From the NCBI GenBank assembly GCA_007570785.1, contig ML660201.1, positions 35,578,090 to 35,642,089 of the forward strand: DNA of 64,000 bases, given 5' to 3'. The notes below the pieces were generated by a model. That model was given only the letters and a program-made list of their open reading frames with translations, searched no databases and was not told the DNA's origin. How positions within the stretch are numbered: position 1 is the first letter of the stretch; each line of letters begins with the position of its first letter. The position numbers and the translations under genes were made by a program. This DNA comes from Antilocapra americana (Eukaryota > Chordata > Mammalia > Artiodactyla > Antilocapridae). This document shows positions 11,258 through 23,229 of the stretch, one piece after another.

Positions 11258-13054
11258 CTGAAAGAAAAGCAACATTTCCGTCCTTATTCCAAGGACCATA
11301 ACTGCTCATGTGTTAACTGACTGTGGCCGACACTTCTCAGTGGGTACATAAACATCACATCATACCTCTGTCCCCTAAACTTAGAATTCTATCTCAACAA
11401 AGCTATCACTGATAGCATCTGCTTGATGATCTGGCAAAAATGCCAGTAACCAGGTAACTACTGACTTTTAAACATGTTTGCGCCCTAAGAACACTTGGTG
11501 TCTCACTAGTGGCACTTTCCTCAACTCTCTCGGGGGTTGCCTCTTGTTTTACTTACTTTTAGGCCTTAGGCTTCTCGACCGCATGCTCTATGTAAGCAGT
11601 ATTTATTGAATTAATGTGGATTTACTGAATGAATTCTTTGGATTTATTGAATTAATGCAGATTTCCCCATACAGTCTCTGCTAGAGTGTATGGGAATGGT
11701 CTCCTGCTCTACCTGCTTTACAGCTACACTGTCCAGAGCCCTGGAGGCAGCCTGAGTTTCTGTTTCTTGTATTTTCTTTCTAGGTAAGTTCTATACCTGT
11801 GAAAGAACAAACGCCCTGGTCTCCTTTGATGAATTTTTTAAAACAAGGTATAAACAAATGTTTCAGAAACAAACGTCAGAATTTAAAAAATGTTGTTACT
11901 TAACACTGCTGCATTTAAAATGGATAACCAACAAGGAGCTACTGTGGAGCACAGAGAACTCTGCTCCATGCTATGTGGCAGCCTGGATGGGAGGGGAGTT
12001 TGGGGGAGAATGGATACATGTCTGTATACGGCTGAGTCCCTTTGCTGTCCACCCTAAACTATCACAACGTTGTTAACTGGCTATGCCCCAATAAAAAATA
12101 TTTTTTTTTAAAAAATGGAATATTAATTGTTTAAGAATTCATTTTCAACATTCAAAATAAGATACTATGTCCTCACTATTAACTAAGTTAATGGTTTTTA
12201 GAGTGGGTAGGTCATTATAAAAGGAGAGCTGAAAATGTAAAGTTGTTATGTCTGAACCTGGTGAAAGTAATCTATTTTTCATTTCATATCGCTTGTTATC
12301 ATTTGCTTGACAGTCTCATTTCTTCAGGTAAGATTCAAAGGAAGGTTTCAGTGTCTATGTAAAGTTTTACCATGAAAATGAAAACTGCAGCGATTCATCT
12401 CATTCTTTTTATCTTGACACAAAATGAGAGATAGAACAATGTGCAGAAAAGACAGATTTTTAAAGTCTAATGAGAGACTACTAAAGAGGCGGCACTGAGT
12501 ACTGAGATGGCTGAGCTGCTCTGACCTTACTTTAATAGTTCTTGTAGTCTCTCTTTCACCTTATTTCACTCAATTCCATATAACCCTAACTGTCTTCACA
12601 CCCTGTGCCCCTATCAAAGAGAAAAAAACCCCATTTAGGAAAAAGTAACCTCTTCTCTAGTATTGCTTAGTAAGTCTTTTTAGTTTCTAAATCATCTACT
12701 AGGATAGTCTTTCAAAGAGCTCAGCTTTTAAGATAATGTCAACAAATAGCTGTTCTTCTTAAGAATAAGATAAATTAGGTCAGAAAAAATACAGGGTTTT
12801 TTTTTTTTTAATGGGAATAGCTAACAACATATTATGTCACTGTGGCCAGGGCCAAGTGTTTATGTTCAAACAGCACTTTCTACTCAGACACCTACAAACA
12901 AGTCGCAGCTTGATTTTCCCATGTATTACATCTCAGGAGTACACAAAGTAATCCATCTCAGTCTAAACGTTGATGCAAAAGACGTGGCCCCTAAACTCCA
13001 GGCACTTCTTTACCTCCTTGCTTTCTGCCCAAAGAAATGTATTCCAAGCAGTAC
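11258..13054 (-). other. PTPRG: PTPRG intron between D1 linker and D2, 1.8 kb
   Basis: This intron contains a ruminant L1 3'-end fragment (about 11930-12115, plus strand, ending in an A-rich tail). The remainder is AT-rich with no recognised element. Confidence 0.8.
11930..12115 (+). mobile_element. Ruminant L1 3'-end fragment
   Basis: gcacagagaactctgctcca, gagaatggatacatg, and the tail catcccaataaaaaatat-like end (near 12085-12115) match other L1 3' ends in the window (46676-46850, 39400-39625). Confidence 0.65.
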
Positions 13055-13201
13055 CTTGAACTGTTTTTCCAGTCGTGTCTTGCCGCCTACTCCTGGTATG
13101 AGGATGCTGTTGACGTAACTGTGCAGCTGACTGGAAGACACCTCAGTCTCCTTTCCAAGAATGGCTTCCAACAAGGCATCATGGATGAAAATGTACTGCT
13201 C
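13055..13201 (-). CDS. PTPRG: PTPRG D1 end and D1-D2 linker exon
   Basis: This 147-nt, phase-0 exon encodes [20 protein letters not shown] and ends at [23 protein letters not shown] is the last helix of D1, and the stretch from [10 protein letters not shown] to [10 protein letters not shown] starts the D1-D2 linker and first D2 helix. The acceptor is gcctttcag and the donor AAG|gtactg. Human reads SSNQLHSY as I recall, so one Asn-to-Ser difference is likely. It maps to about residues 1107-1155. Confidence 0.96.
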
Positions 13202-13334
13202 CTGAAAGGCAGAGGACATGGCGGTCCCCGAGGTGAGCTGTGATGGCACACCATCTCTGTTTCCTGCAGGAAATCTAGCTTCAAGGAGCTCTTCCCCGGC
13301 AGTGGCCTCTCCATGAATCCCCTCAGTGCTCACT

Positions 13335-13440
13335 TCCTAATCTGCCAGAAGCGACTGGAGGGCAGAGACTGCGTTGACTTCAGTTCTGTATTCCACACCA
13401 TGCCCCAAACACGTGATGGGGAAACGTGTGTTCACTGAAG
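13335..13440 (+). repeat. Possible L2/MIR3 3' end
   Basis: The motif ggagggcagagactgcgttg and the downstream gtgttcactgaagggc resemble the L2 3' end. Confidence 0.4.
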
Positions 13441-13684
13441 GGCTTTAGAACCATCCTCTCAGGCCAGACACTGTGTAACTCCCAGAGCAATGAATACACA
13501 GCATTAGGTACAGTATCCCAGCCTCATTTTATGTCCACACAGAAGTGGGGAACAACCGGATACCCTGGTCAGGACGTCTTCCAATCCAAATCTCTGTAGA
13601 TTCCTCCCAGCCCTGTCTGCTGACACTCCTTCACCCTTCCATCCCAGCGCACGGAAACCCCGGGGGGCAGCAGACTCTCCTCAC

Positions 13685-13820
13685 CTCAGTCTGGACGAGG
13701 TAGTTGCGCTGAGTCCTGATATGCTTCAGGAATCCCAGGACGTTAACTGTGCTTTTGTCTTTTATCTGTTGCAGCATGCTGTCAATGACGATGTAGGTGC
13801 CTGTCCGGCCCACACCAGCG
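13685..13820 (-). CDS. PTPRG: PTPRG D1 exon, SAGVGRTG P-loop
   Basis: This 136-nt exon starts with C, completing the Ser codon after the catalytic Cys. It encodes [20 protein letters not shown] and then [20 protein letters not shown] and LVQTE. It supplies the invariant Arg of the CX5R loop, which binds the phosphate, and the RTG turn. [15 protein letters not shown] is the conserved helix that follows, and the terminal QTE continues with EQY of the next exon to form the Q-loop, whose Gln positions water for hydrolysis of the Cys-phosphate. The acceptor is tcttccag and the donor GAG|gtgagg. Confidence 0.97.
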
Positions 13821-14744
13821 CTGGAAGAGAGGCAGAGGCTCACTTGGCACACCTGCTGCTCGACCCTGGCGCAAACTGCAGAATCCATCCTCCGAATCTC
13901 TAAGGCCCTGAGAATAGCCCTGTTGTTCAGGGGACCTGGCGCAGGTTATGATGTATGAAGAGTATCCCCAAATGACAAGAGGATTCTTCCTCCCTCTTGA
14001 GTCTTGAGGAGGGAAGACTACCTTCATACCTTGTATGAAAATAGAGACTATGTATACTTTAAATAAAATATATATAAGCTACATATGAGCTTTCCTGGCC
14101 TTCCTTGTAGGTCAGCAAAAGGCTCTAAGTCCATGGTGCCAGGGAGGCCAAGGCATCCCTCCTGGCAGCCGCATGCCCACACCAGAACCACTCCCACGGA
14201 GGCATCACCTGGCATCCCGCTCCAGTGATCCTGGAGGAGCCCATCATCCTTTCAACACACCTGCTTTCTGCTCACCAGAGCCCCCAGAGGGCTCACTATT
14301 GGAAAGTTCCTGTTGAAAAGGATACTTTCCTTTCATAATCCAGAGGTGGACTAGTAAGAGCCCACCTGGAAAAGCTGGCCTCTTTAATCCCACATCCTGT
14401 TATTTCAGAAAAACAAAACATCCCAGGGAGACCCGAGTTCTGCCATATTGAACAACAAACTTCTTTTTGGCAGAATCTCTGCCTCCATCCCCCTAGCAGG
14501 TTCCCTGTCTGGCACAGCTCTGCGGATACATGAGCTCTCTGGTAGACTTGCTCTATTTTAGTGACTGTAAATGGATTAGTAAAAATGGAGCGTTCTAGTG
14601 GCATTCTAAACAGAAGACAGGTTCCAACTCCTGCTGCTCTGTGGGCGCCTATTAGGGGAGCCTCCTCAAAGAAGCGCCCAGGAAGCTGAGCAGCCATGTA
14701 ACATGCATCGCAGAAGCAGCAACATCTGTCTGAACACCAAAGCC

Positions 14745-14945
14745 GAGCAATCCAGTGTGGCTCAGGAAACTCAAACAGGGGCTGTATCAACCTAGAGGGG
14801 TGGGATGGGGTGGGAGACGGGAGGGAGGTTCCAAAGGGAGAGATATATGCATACCTATGGCTGATTCATGCTGAGGTTTGACAGAAAACAACAAAATTCT
14901 GCCAAGCAATTATCCTTCAATAAATGAAAAAATACAGTAAAAGCA
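14745..14945 (+). mobile_element. Ruminant L1 3'-end fragment
   Basis: It contains ctagaggggtgggatggggt, gagatatatgcatacctatg, ggctgattcatgctgaggtt and caattatccttcaataaatg, and ends in an A-rich tail. The same sequence occurs in reverse at 52753-52975. Confidence 0.75.
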
Positions 14946-14960
14946 TTTTTAAACAATGAG

Positions 14961-15160
14961 GTTGATTTCCAGGTGGCTCAGTGTAAAGAATCTGCCTGCC
15001 AACGCAGGAGACACAAGAGACATGGGTTCGATCCCTGGGTCGGGGAAATTTCCCTGGAGAAGGAAATGGCAACCCATTCTAGTATTCTTGCTTGAGAAAC
15101 CCCATGGGCAGAGGAGCCTGGAGGGTACGGGGTCACAGGGTCGGACACAACTGAGCATTA
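14961..15160 (+). mobile_element. Bov-tA-type SINE
   Basis: Full pattern: caggtggctcagtgtaaaga, tgggttcgatccctgggtcg, aaatggcaacccattctagt, tcggacacaactgagc. Confidence 0.9.
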
Positions 15161-15369
15161 ATGTTACTATTTACTAAGGTTGTTTAAGGTAGTTTAGAAG
15201 GGAAAACAGGCTGTATGTGTGCTTTACAAAGGTATTTTATATAGTATCTGTAAGCACAAAGCTTTTCACCCAGAAAATAAATACTATTCTTTGGAGAAAC
15301 CCTACAGCAGAAAAGCCATATTCAAAAACTCAAAAGCTCCTCAATGCTCTGTGGTGAGCTAAACGGTAA

Positions 15370-15495
15370 GGAAACTCCAAAAGCAGGGGATATATGTATA
15401 CATAGAGCTGTCTCACTCTGCTGTACAACAAAACTAACAAACACTCTAAAGCAACTATAGTTCAATAAAAATTAAAAACCAAACCAAAAAAAAAA
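15370..15495 (+). mobile_element. L1 3' tail
   Basis: gctgtacaacaaaactaaca, agcaactatagttcaataaa and an A-rich run ending near 15497 mark the 3' end of an old L1. Confidence 0.6.
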
Positions 15496-15850
15496 AAGCC
15501 TCAAAGTTTCTAGTGTAGGAAGTTCTAAACTTGTGTTTAAGGTTTTTATACATTAGGAGATACCAACAATTGCCTTACAAAATAACAATGGACTTCATCA
15601 GTAATGACATGGTGTTAGAAAAACTGGAGGCTCACCCTCTAAGAGTTCATTCTGTTCCACCCTCACAAGTCGCAGCTGCTTCTTGACGTTAGAGGACTAC
15701 AGTGACCTCCTGCCACCCTCACAAGTCCCACTGGCCCCAGGTTTGGGCGGAAGACTCGCTTCTGTGTCAGACGAAGCAGCGGTGGGGCCACAGGGGCTCA
15801 AGCTCACCAGGCCCCCACGCCCTGCCGGCCCGGTTCAAGTGAACCCTCAC

Positions 15851-16023
15851 CTGCAGTGCACCAGCACGGGGCCCGTCTCCGGCGTGCGGGCTGCCGAGGA
15901 CCTCCTCACGAAGGTCAGGACCGGGAGGGCGTACTCCGGGACCCCCATGTCGGGCCACTGCGTGTAGTGGTACTGGATCACTACGCGTTCATTCTGCCGC
16001 CCCTTGGGATTTCCCTTCTGACC
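15851..16023 (-). CDS. PTPRG: PTPRG D1 exon with WPD loop and catalytic cysteine
   Basis: This 173-nt exon is the core catalytic exon. It encodes [15 protein letters not shown], the WPD loop in [14 protein letters not shown] (general-acid Asp, about human 1028) and [14 protein letters not shown], ending VLVHC plus AG of a Ser codon. The nucleophile Cys codon is TGC at 15855-15853 (about Cys1060). The rest of the CX5R loop is in the exon at 13685-13820, so the P-loop is split by an intron one codon after the nucleophile. The acceptor is tctcttag and the donor AG|gtgagg. It reads AARTPETG where I recall AARMPETG in human. It is GC- and CpG-rich compared with the neighbouring introns. Confidence 0.97.
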
Positions 16024-16326
16024 CTAAGAGAAAGGCAAGAATGCATGTCTTGAGGCCGAGAGCGGGCATTCTAGATGAAGATGCTGCGAGGATGGCAGGA
16101 ATCACCACCTCTGTTCTCATTCGCCCTAACTGCTGACATCCTCCCTGTGGTCCTCTCAGGCCATAAATGAGGACATGACCCAGCTGGATGAGAAGGCACA
16201 GAGACCTCATAGAAGAGAATAGGGTTTCATTCTGCACCAAGAACGAATGTTTCTTATTTCATTTTTCTGGATCTGCACCTATCCAAAGAGCTCAGTAATC
16301 TGCCTACTAGACTTCTGTTTCCTAGG

Positions 16327-16532
16327 TGCTTCCCTGATGGCTCAGCAGTAAAGAATCCACCTGCCAGTGCAGGAGACACGGGGTTCTACCTCTGGGTCAG
16401 GAAGATCCCCTGAAGAAGGGAATGGCAACCCACTCCAGTATTCTCGCCTGGGAAATCCCGAGGATAGAGGAGCCTGGCGGGCTGCAATCCAGGGGGTCGC
16501 GGAGTCTGACACGACTTAGCAACTAAACAACA
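16327..16532 (+). mobile_element. Bov-tA-type SINE
   Basis: It begins gcttccctgatggctcagca, has gaatggcaacccactccagt in the middle and ends cgcggagtctgacacgactt. Confidence 0.9.
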
Positions 16533-18164
16533 GCTTCCATTTCCTGACTTCCTGCCCCAGCTCCTCCGACTGTGTGCCAGGACACCCATTCCTTCCCCAC
16601 TGTCCAGGCTGATCCTTTAGGAGCCCTAGGGTGCGTGCTGGGCAACCTCCAGGAACTGTGGGAAGATCCTTCTCAACCTCTAGAGTCCAAGGCAACAGTC
16701 ATTTTATCTGTCCCTTTCAAAATGAATTTTTTAGAGTTATTTTCCTTTAAGTGGCTGAACTTTTTACATTTCAACCACTTTGGTTGACAGTCTTCCTCAG
16801 ATCAGGTGCTATGATGTGATTTTTTATATTATTATTACCAATACTTATAAAACTAAAAAAATTTTTTTGATGATTCAGGGTCATTAATCCATTGACACTG
16901 AACATTGTAGCGTGCTTGGCCCCATGCTACAGGGCTTAGATGTTTTCGATGATTAATTCTCCAGTTGATTCTCCTTTTCCTTTTTCTTCCTCATTTTCAG
17001 TCACTATGCAAATGTGTGCAAAACACCTGACATTCCTATTTGACATCCTCCTCTAATTTAAGCTGTTTCTAAAATAACAGTAAGTGGGCCACATTTAAAT
17101 ACCTGAGGTGTTTCCAGGACTAATGGACGTTATACTTCATGAGTATAAACTGGTTATTGGTTAGCTTGAACCAACTAACAGCTCTGGTATACAGAACACA
17201 AATAAAGACAGTGTGACTGATTTTTATATAGAATCTCCTGTTCTTGGAAAGAAAACTATACATGGAAAGGCCTGTTAGCCTTGGACCATGAGTGGGCTTC
17301 AGAGCCACTGAGATTGTATATAAAAGCCTGAGTAAATGTGAATTCTTCTGGGGCAGACAGTTTTATCATATTCCCAAAGATGTCCAAGCCTAGAAAAATA
17401 AATGAGGAGCCACTGCTACCAACAGCTGCCTACCTAAGCCTCCACAGAGTGGATGACACCCCACACTGTCCTAATGAGCGTCTGTCCTGAGTGCCTAGTA
17501 CTGCTAGAGTGATCTATGCGTCTCAATGGGACTGTGGATTTTCAACAAGAGAAGCTGAGAAAACTTGAAAGTGGCATTTCCACAAGTGTGATTCTGTGAT
17601 TCTCAGGATGGTGATAGTTCTTTCACTGTTAAATCACATTAGGAAACATGACCAAGTTACATCGGTTTCCGCACTCTGGGTACTTGTTTTCCTTATAAAT
17701 TTGTAAGGGAGAATTCAGGCTCACACAGCACTCATTTTCCACACTTACTGAATCACAGAATTTGAGTTTTGCAAGCATATTGCAGGGCTAGTATTCCTTG
17801 GGACACACTTTGGGAAACAATGCTTTAAAGCTGTCAGAAAATTAGAGTTAAAAAGCTCAATTGCCAAACAGATGCTGCCATATTTGCTGGTTACTGAAAC
17901 CTCAGAGGACCTTTGATCCCTCCCCACTCCAAAGGAAGCCTCCTTCATGAAGAGATTAAAGAACTCAATCAGGCCAGTTAAATTCTATTATGTGCTTTGC
18001 CAATATCTTTCACACCATACAGTGATGTCAATCAAGAGTTGTGAAAAAATGTTTCAAAAATACTTAAAAAAAAGTTGGTTATGAGAGTTGGCCTTGGTCG
18101 CACAGTGATTTTCATACTAGTTTAAAAAGAGACGCCCTAGCAGCCCACCCAACCCCTTCGATAC

Positions 18165-18299
18165 CTTTTTCACTTTTGTATTTCTGACTGAGAAACGACG
18201 AACAGTATAGCAGGCATGTACTTTTGTGCTCTTCAGGGTGACGATAATGTTTCCATACTCCTCACTGTTCTCTGTGGGCCAATACTGATCGCATTTGCG
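18165..18299 (-). CDS. PTPRG: PTPRG D1 exon, KCDQYWP
   Basis: This 135-nt, phase-0 exon encodes [20 protein letters not shown] and then the strand ending in RNTKVKK. The acceptor is cttttttgcag and the donor AAG|gtatcg. KCDQYWP is a conserved D1 motif just before the loop whose Glu helps orient the catalytic Arg (E-loop region). Two Ile/Val positions (TKVHAC, FSVRN) read Val here where I recall Ile in human; these are conservative. It maps to about residues 959-1003. Confidence 0.96.
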
Positions 18300-18687
18300 C
18301 TGCAAAAAAGATTTTAAAGAAAAGTTGTAGATTGTAACTGCGATCGATACCACAGTTCCACTGTTGGCACTGGGGTTTCAAACGGCAGTGCTGAAACACA
18401 GGTACTACCACGATGTGGCTGACTAAATCAGGAATGAATCGGCTAAAGTCCTTGTGGGCAGCCGCGACCCCTGAAGAGGTTAATCTCGGGACACGAGGGG
18501 GCTAGATCATTTGAGGAATGGGCCGACTATTTGTGACCATCCTGCCTCTCATGACGTACTTTAAGGAGGGTCTAAGAAAAGTCCTGTATATTCGACCCAT
18601 ACGAAATGTGGGTAGGATATGCTACCAAGGAAGTTTAAGTATCATTTGGCAAGCTGGCCTGCATTCACAGTTCAAGTCTCTTGTGGG

Positions 18688-18805
18688 ACTTCCCTGGTGG
18701 TCCAGAGGCTAACACTCTGCACCTGCAATGCAGGGGGTGCAAGTCAGATCCCTCCCCGGGGGACTAAGATCCGATACGCCATACCATATGTGGCTAACTA
18801 CGCTA
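18688..18805 (+). mobile_element. CHR-type tRNA SINE
   Basis: gggacttccctggtggtcca and ctgcaatgcagggggtgcaa, then ggggactaagatccgatac, are the CHR (tRNA-Glu-like) head and body. It is antisense to PTPRG. Confidence 0.85.
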
Positions 18806-19049
18806 AGGGGCGGAAGAAGGAGAGCCTCTTGTGAGACTGGTCGCCAATTTTGACTCCACGAAGTGAGGCAAGAGTGATTCTGAGTACGGGACTAGAGCCT
18901 GGAACCTTATTCTAGTCCATTCCATTAATTAATATCTAATGTAAGTTCAAAATCCAATGAAGTGAAAATACGACTCATCATCTTAAAAAAAGATTCTCTT
19001 AGTGATGATCGAGGTGTTTAAGCAGTCTTTACTCCCCTGGATTTGAACT

Positions 19050-19300
19050 ACTAGTAGTTCCTTGACTATGTACTGTGTTTCTTCCACCGTCCCTACTTTT
19101 GTCTTTCTTTCCACTGTAATTAGAATGTCCTTCCTTCCCTTTTCACATCTGTGTGACTCTTCTGTCTTCTCTTTTATGGCTTAAATCTCACCTCAAACAT
19201 TAGCTCTTCAAAAAGTTATCTGTACTATCAAAGAGTCCATGATTCTGGACATATTCTGGATGTATTGTGATTTTGCAGCATCCTCCTAATTAATACCTTA
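19050..19300 (-). repeat. Possible L2 fragment, antisense
   Basis: The run gaatgtccttccttcccttt, ggcttaaatctcacctcaaa and a following caaaaagttatc resembles the antisense L2 3' region. The match is by eye and weak. Confidence 0.4.
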
Positions 19301-19540
19301 TTTATCTTTTTAAAAAACTTTTATAAATGTATTGTTAATCTATTTGAGAAAGACAGGTCAACACCTAAAGATACCCTGTCCACCCTGACCACCGTGTCTT
19401 TTCCGCTCTAGTAAGTGCCCACTTTCCTGGCATGGAGGACACTTCTCATTTCTCTAACTCTTTTGGCCTTATCAAGTTTCTGCCCTACAGAAGACCACAA
19501 GTAATTTTTGTAATGAAGGTACATGAGTAAAAGTTCTTAC

Positions 19541-19675
19541 TCTTCCTTTTTCCACAAGGTTTGTAATCATGACAATGATTCCAGTGTTTTGTTCCCAAAT
19601 CATCCTCCAGAAATCTTCAAATGTGGACTTTAACGGTCCCTGGGTGGCGATGTAGGCTTTCGCTTTGTTGTAACC
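19541..19675 (-). CDS. PTPRG: PTPRG D1 exon, TQGPL and DFWRMIWEQ
   Basis: This 135-nt exon is in phase 0 at both ends and encodes 45 residues from [15 protein letters not shown] through DFWRMIWEQ to [18 protein letters not shown] and DFWRMIWE are conserved phosphatase core motifs, and the [10 protein letters not shown] strand leads to the KCDQYWP segment. The acceptor (tcatctttgaag) has an interrupted pyrimidine tract and looks weaker than its neighbours; the donor is AGA|gtaaga. It maps to about residues 914-958. The D2 counterpart is the exon at 9581-9709. Confidence 0.96.
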
Positions 19676-19864
19676 CTTCAAAGATGACACAGCACACGGT
19701 AAGATGAAAGTAGAACCACAGACTGGCTAATAATTCAAGTGCCTTCCATACTGAATAGGCTGTGTTTCTCATGAGAGCTCTGTGCAGTACGAAAACACAT
19801 TCAACCGACTCGGCAGCACTCTTCATTTATCAGAAACAGGTTTAGGAAAACATTTCTGACTTAC

Positions 19865-19947
19865 ATCGACATAGTTTGCATTAATGTAGTCGCTGTGCTT
19901 AGAGTCTTTTCCTGGTAAAGGTCTTAACTTCACCCTACTGTGATCAT
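19865..19947 (-). CDS. PTPRG: PTPRG D1 exon, DYINANYVD
   Basis: This 83-nt exon begins with AT, completing a Tyr codon, and encodes [20 protein letters not shown] then INANYVD in phase 0. The acceptor is ctctatag and the donor GAT|gtaagt. The [11 protein letters not shown] motif is among the most conserved in tyrosine phosphatase domains and forms the core sheet of D1. It is separated from the next exon by only 189 nt, the shortest intron seen here. It maps to about residues 887-913. Confidence 0.96.
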
Positions 19948-21729
19948 CTATAGAGGGTAAGAAAGAAAAAAAAGCAAAAACAAAATGTATGATTCAAAAA
20001 CTAGCAGCATTCTAAAGCCCACAACAAAGCAAAGAGGCCCCATGGCATCTCCCAGAGTGCCCAAGAAACCTTCTGGCAGAAGGACAACTAGAACGTCAAG
20101 GCTATAGCATTCAAACCCATCTCCGTATCACGGAGACACTCCCACCACACGTTCTCACTTGTGAGTGCTGATGTGCAAGAAATGCAAATGTTGGTCCTTA
20201 TTAGTTCATGTAAAATGATTCAACATGCAACTCCCTGAAATTCCCTTATCCTACATTTAAAAACAACTTTCTAAGATCTTTGATTACCTATGTTCCTTCC
20301 CCTCTCCATTGATACAGATATAAAAAGGTGATTATTATATCAACTCCAGAATATCAGTTTTTAGGAGATGCCACTCAGCTGGACTCCCCACCACCCCAGC
20401 AGACCCTGAGTAACTGAGGGAACTGGAGCTTGCTTCTCAGAGTAATCTCATCCCAGGCATCTGAAGTCCATGATTAGATTCAAGGCCCACTTAACCTTTG
20501 CCTATGAACAAAAGGTGAGTGCTGATATGTGCCTCTGGTTGTCCAACAGAAGGAGCTTGTATTTATAAGGTAACAAATAGAGGAAAGCTGAGGTCATACT
20601 TTTTTTCGCCCCCCCTAGCTAGAAAGAGAATGGGCAAAAGCTGATTTACATTTCTATTTATAATCATGATTATAAAAGGCTATTTCGAAAAGAAGTCCAA
20701 TGAGTGGATTAGCGTGGACATTACTGACCTCAGACTACATCATGCACTTCTGGAAAGCCCTCCACATTCTTGAACTTTGAACTGCTTTTGTGCTGGGAAA
20801 CACACAGACTGCAGTGAATCTAAACGGGCTGCCTGCTGAATCTAAACAGGGGCGCCACATGAAAATATTCTCCTAAGGCATCTGGATTCACACTCTTTGT
20901 AGCATTATACTGTTATTTCACAGACTGACAAATAACAACACATACTCAAGCTGCATCCTTCAGAGTCAATCAAAGAGGTAAAAGACTGGCTAAAAAAGAT
21001 CAACGCTAGAGGTGGCATACACGTCAGCTTTGAAAGCTGTGTGGTTCCATGAGAAAAGGCTCTTCCTGTATTGTGTATCCAGCACATTCATGGACTAATT
21101 CTACTGGTTCCATGATATTTTTATGCTATTCTCTGCTATATGAAAGCATTGATATAGGGGAAGACTAAAGTGATGGGTGATGTGCCCAGGATCTAACCAG
21201 GTAGCCGAGATGGTACCAAAAGCTAACTCTCTGAACTTGTGAAAATAAAACACCTAATCTGAATTTGTGAACCTTACACCTCAAGTAAACTTGTGAAAGT
21301 ACAGACACATCTAACCAGAAATGGCGGTTTTCTGGCAAAATATGATGACCCTTGAGCACATCACACAGAGTCACTCTGACTTCCTCCCTCTTTGCCACAC
21401 ACTTTAGCTGAGGCAGTGAGGTCCCTAGAAGCAGAGGCTGCCACGGTGGAATGACGTGGACATATGTGAGGCATATATATGTGTATATCTCTGCCTGACT
21501 TCTATGGTCAGAAATGAGGTCTGTAGATGGACAAGTCCTCACAATCTCAGGGAGGTGAGCCTTGACTGAGTTGGCCAACAAACACTGCCCGAGTCAATCC
21601 ATCCAAAGACTGGTGAGAAAAGAAAAGTTTGACCCTTCTTCCTTGTTCTCTTTTTCTCCTCCTCCTCAATCTCTCAGGTTACTGAAATGAATACTCTTAT
21701 TAAAAAATGACTTTTAGTTCTTTTAAAAC

Positions 21730-23225
21730 TTTCTCTAGAAGTAAAACTACACTCCCGGATGACATAAGGTTGTACATAGAAACCCTATGGTCATATAAGA
21801 CATGCCCACAGCTAACATCATACTCAACGATGAAAAGCTGGAAGTTTTCTCTCTAAGATTGGGAACAAGACAAGGATGTCCACTCTTGCCATTTTTATTT
21901 GTCATGGTGTTGGAAGTCCTAGCCAGAGCATGTAGGCAAGAAAAAGAAATTAAAAACATCCAAACTGAAAGGAAGAAGTAAAACTGTCACCATTTGTAGA
22001 TGACAAGACATTAAATATTAAAAAACTGTGAAAAAGTCCATGAAAAAATTGTCAGAACTAATAAATGAATTTAGTAAAGTTGCAACATACAAAATCAACA
22101 TACAGAAATCTACTTAATTTCTATACCCTAAGAATGGATTATCAGAAAGATAAATTGAGAAAACAATCCCATTTATTATTGTCTCAAAAAGAAGAAAATA
22201 TCTAGGAATAAACTTATTTAAGGAGGTGAAAGACCTGTATGTTGAAAACTCTAAAACACTAAAGGGAAACTGAAAACACAAATAAATGGAAAGATCTGCT
22301 ATGTTCATGGATGGACTATAAGAATTACTGTTGTTAACATGTCCATATTACCCAAATCAATCTACAGATTCAGTGTGATTCCTATCAAAATTCCAAAGCC
22401 ACTTTCCACAGAAATAGAACAAACAATCCTAAAATGTGTATGGAATCACAAAAGAGCTCAAAGAGCCAAAGCAATCTTGAGGAAGAAGGACAAGGCTGGA
22501 GGCATCACACCCCTGGTTTCAAATTATATTACCAAACTATAATAATTTGAAAAGTACTTGCATAAAGACAGATACATATATCAATGAAACAGATTAGAGA
22601 GGCTAGAAATAAACCTACACATATACAATCAATTTATTTGTGACAAACAAGCCAAGAACACATGATGGTGAAAGGACAGTCTCTTCAATAAGTGGGGCTG
22701 GGAAAAATGGGCAGTCATATGCAAAAGAATAAAACTGCATTACTGTATTATAACATTCATAAAAATTAAGTCAAAATGAATTGAAACTGAATTTAAGGCC
22801 TGAAATCATAAAACTCCTGGGAGAAAATAGAGAAAAGCTCCTTGACATAGGTCTTGGCAGTATTTTTTTTATTCTGACACCAAAAGCAACAAAAGCAAAA
22901 ACAAACAGGTGGGACCACATCAAACTAAAAAGCTTCTGTACAGGAAAAGCAAGCATCAACAAAAGAAAAAGCCAGCTTTACTGAATGGGAGAAAGTATTT
23001 GTAAATCATATATCTGATAAGGGGTTGATAACCAAAACATAAGAACTCATACAAATCAATAGCTAGCAAAACCAGCAATCGATTAAAACACGGGCAGAGA
23101 ACATAAATAAAATTCTCCCAAGAAGATACACAGATGGCCAATGGGCACACGAAAAGGAGCTCAACCATCACCAATCTTCAGGGAAAAGCACATCTCACAC
23201 CTGTTAGGATGGCTATGACCAAAAA
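21730..23225 (+). mobile_element. L1 ORF2 to 3' region, first of two
   Basis: The sequence reads as degraded L1 ORF2, for example the coding strings around 21830-21960 and 22400-22460, and ends in cacacctgttaggatggcta near 23194-23213, a typical L1 3' segment. It contains many stops and frameshifts. Confidence 0.8.
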
Positions 23226-23229
23226 GATA

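Larger units (their letters stand above)
13202..15850 (-). other. PTPRG: PTPRG introns flanking the P-loop exon
   Basis: The introns are 13202-13684 (483 nt) and 13821-15850 (2,030 nt). They hold a possible L2 remnant (about 13335-13440), an L1 3' end (14745-14945), a Bov-tA SINE (14961-15160) and another L1 3' tail (15370-15495). A 164-codon open frame on the minus strand at 14296-14790 has no splice logic or family match and is treated as chance. Confidence 0.8.
16024..19540 (-). other. PTPRG: PTPRG introns upstream of the WPD exon
   Basis: The introns are 16024-18164 (2,141 nt) and 18300-19540 (1,241 nt). They hold one Bov-tA SINE (16327-16532), one CHR SINE (18688-18805) and a possible antisense L2 (19050-19300). 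Otherwise they are unremarkable. Confidence 0.8.

Noticed and set aside
14296..14790. 164-codon open frame on the minus strand between PTPRG exons
   Set aside because: It shows no phosphatase motif, does not join in phase with the adjacent exons, and its start overlaps an L1 3' end. PTPRG spacing is complete without it.
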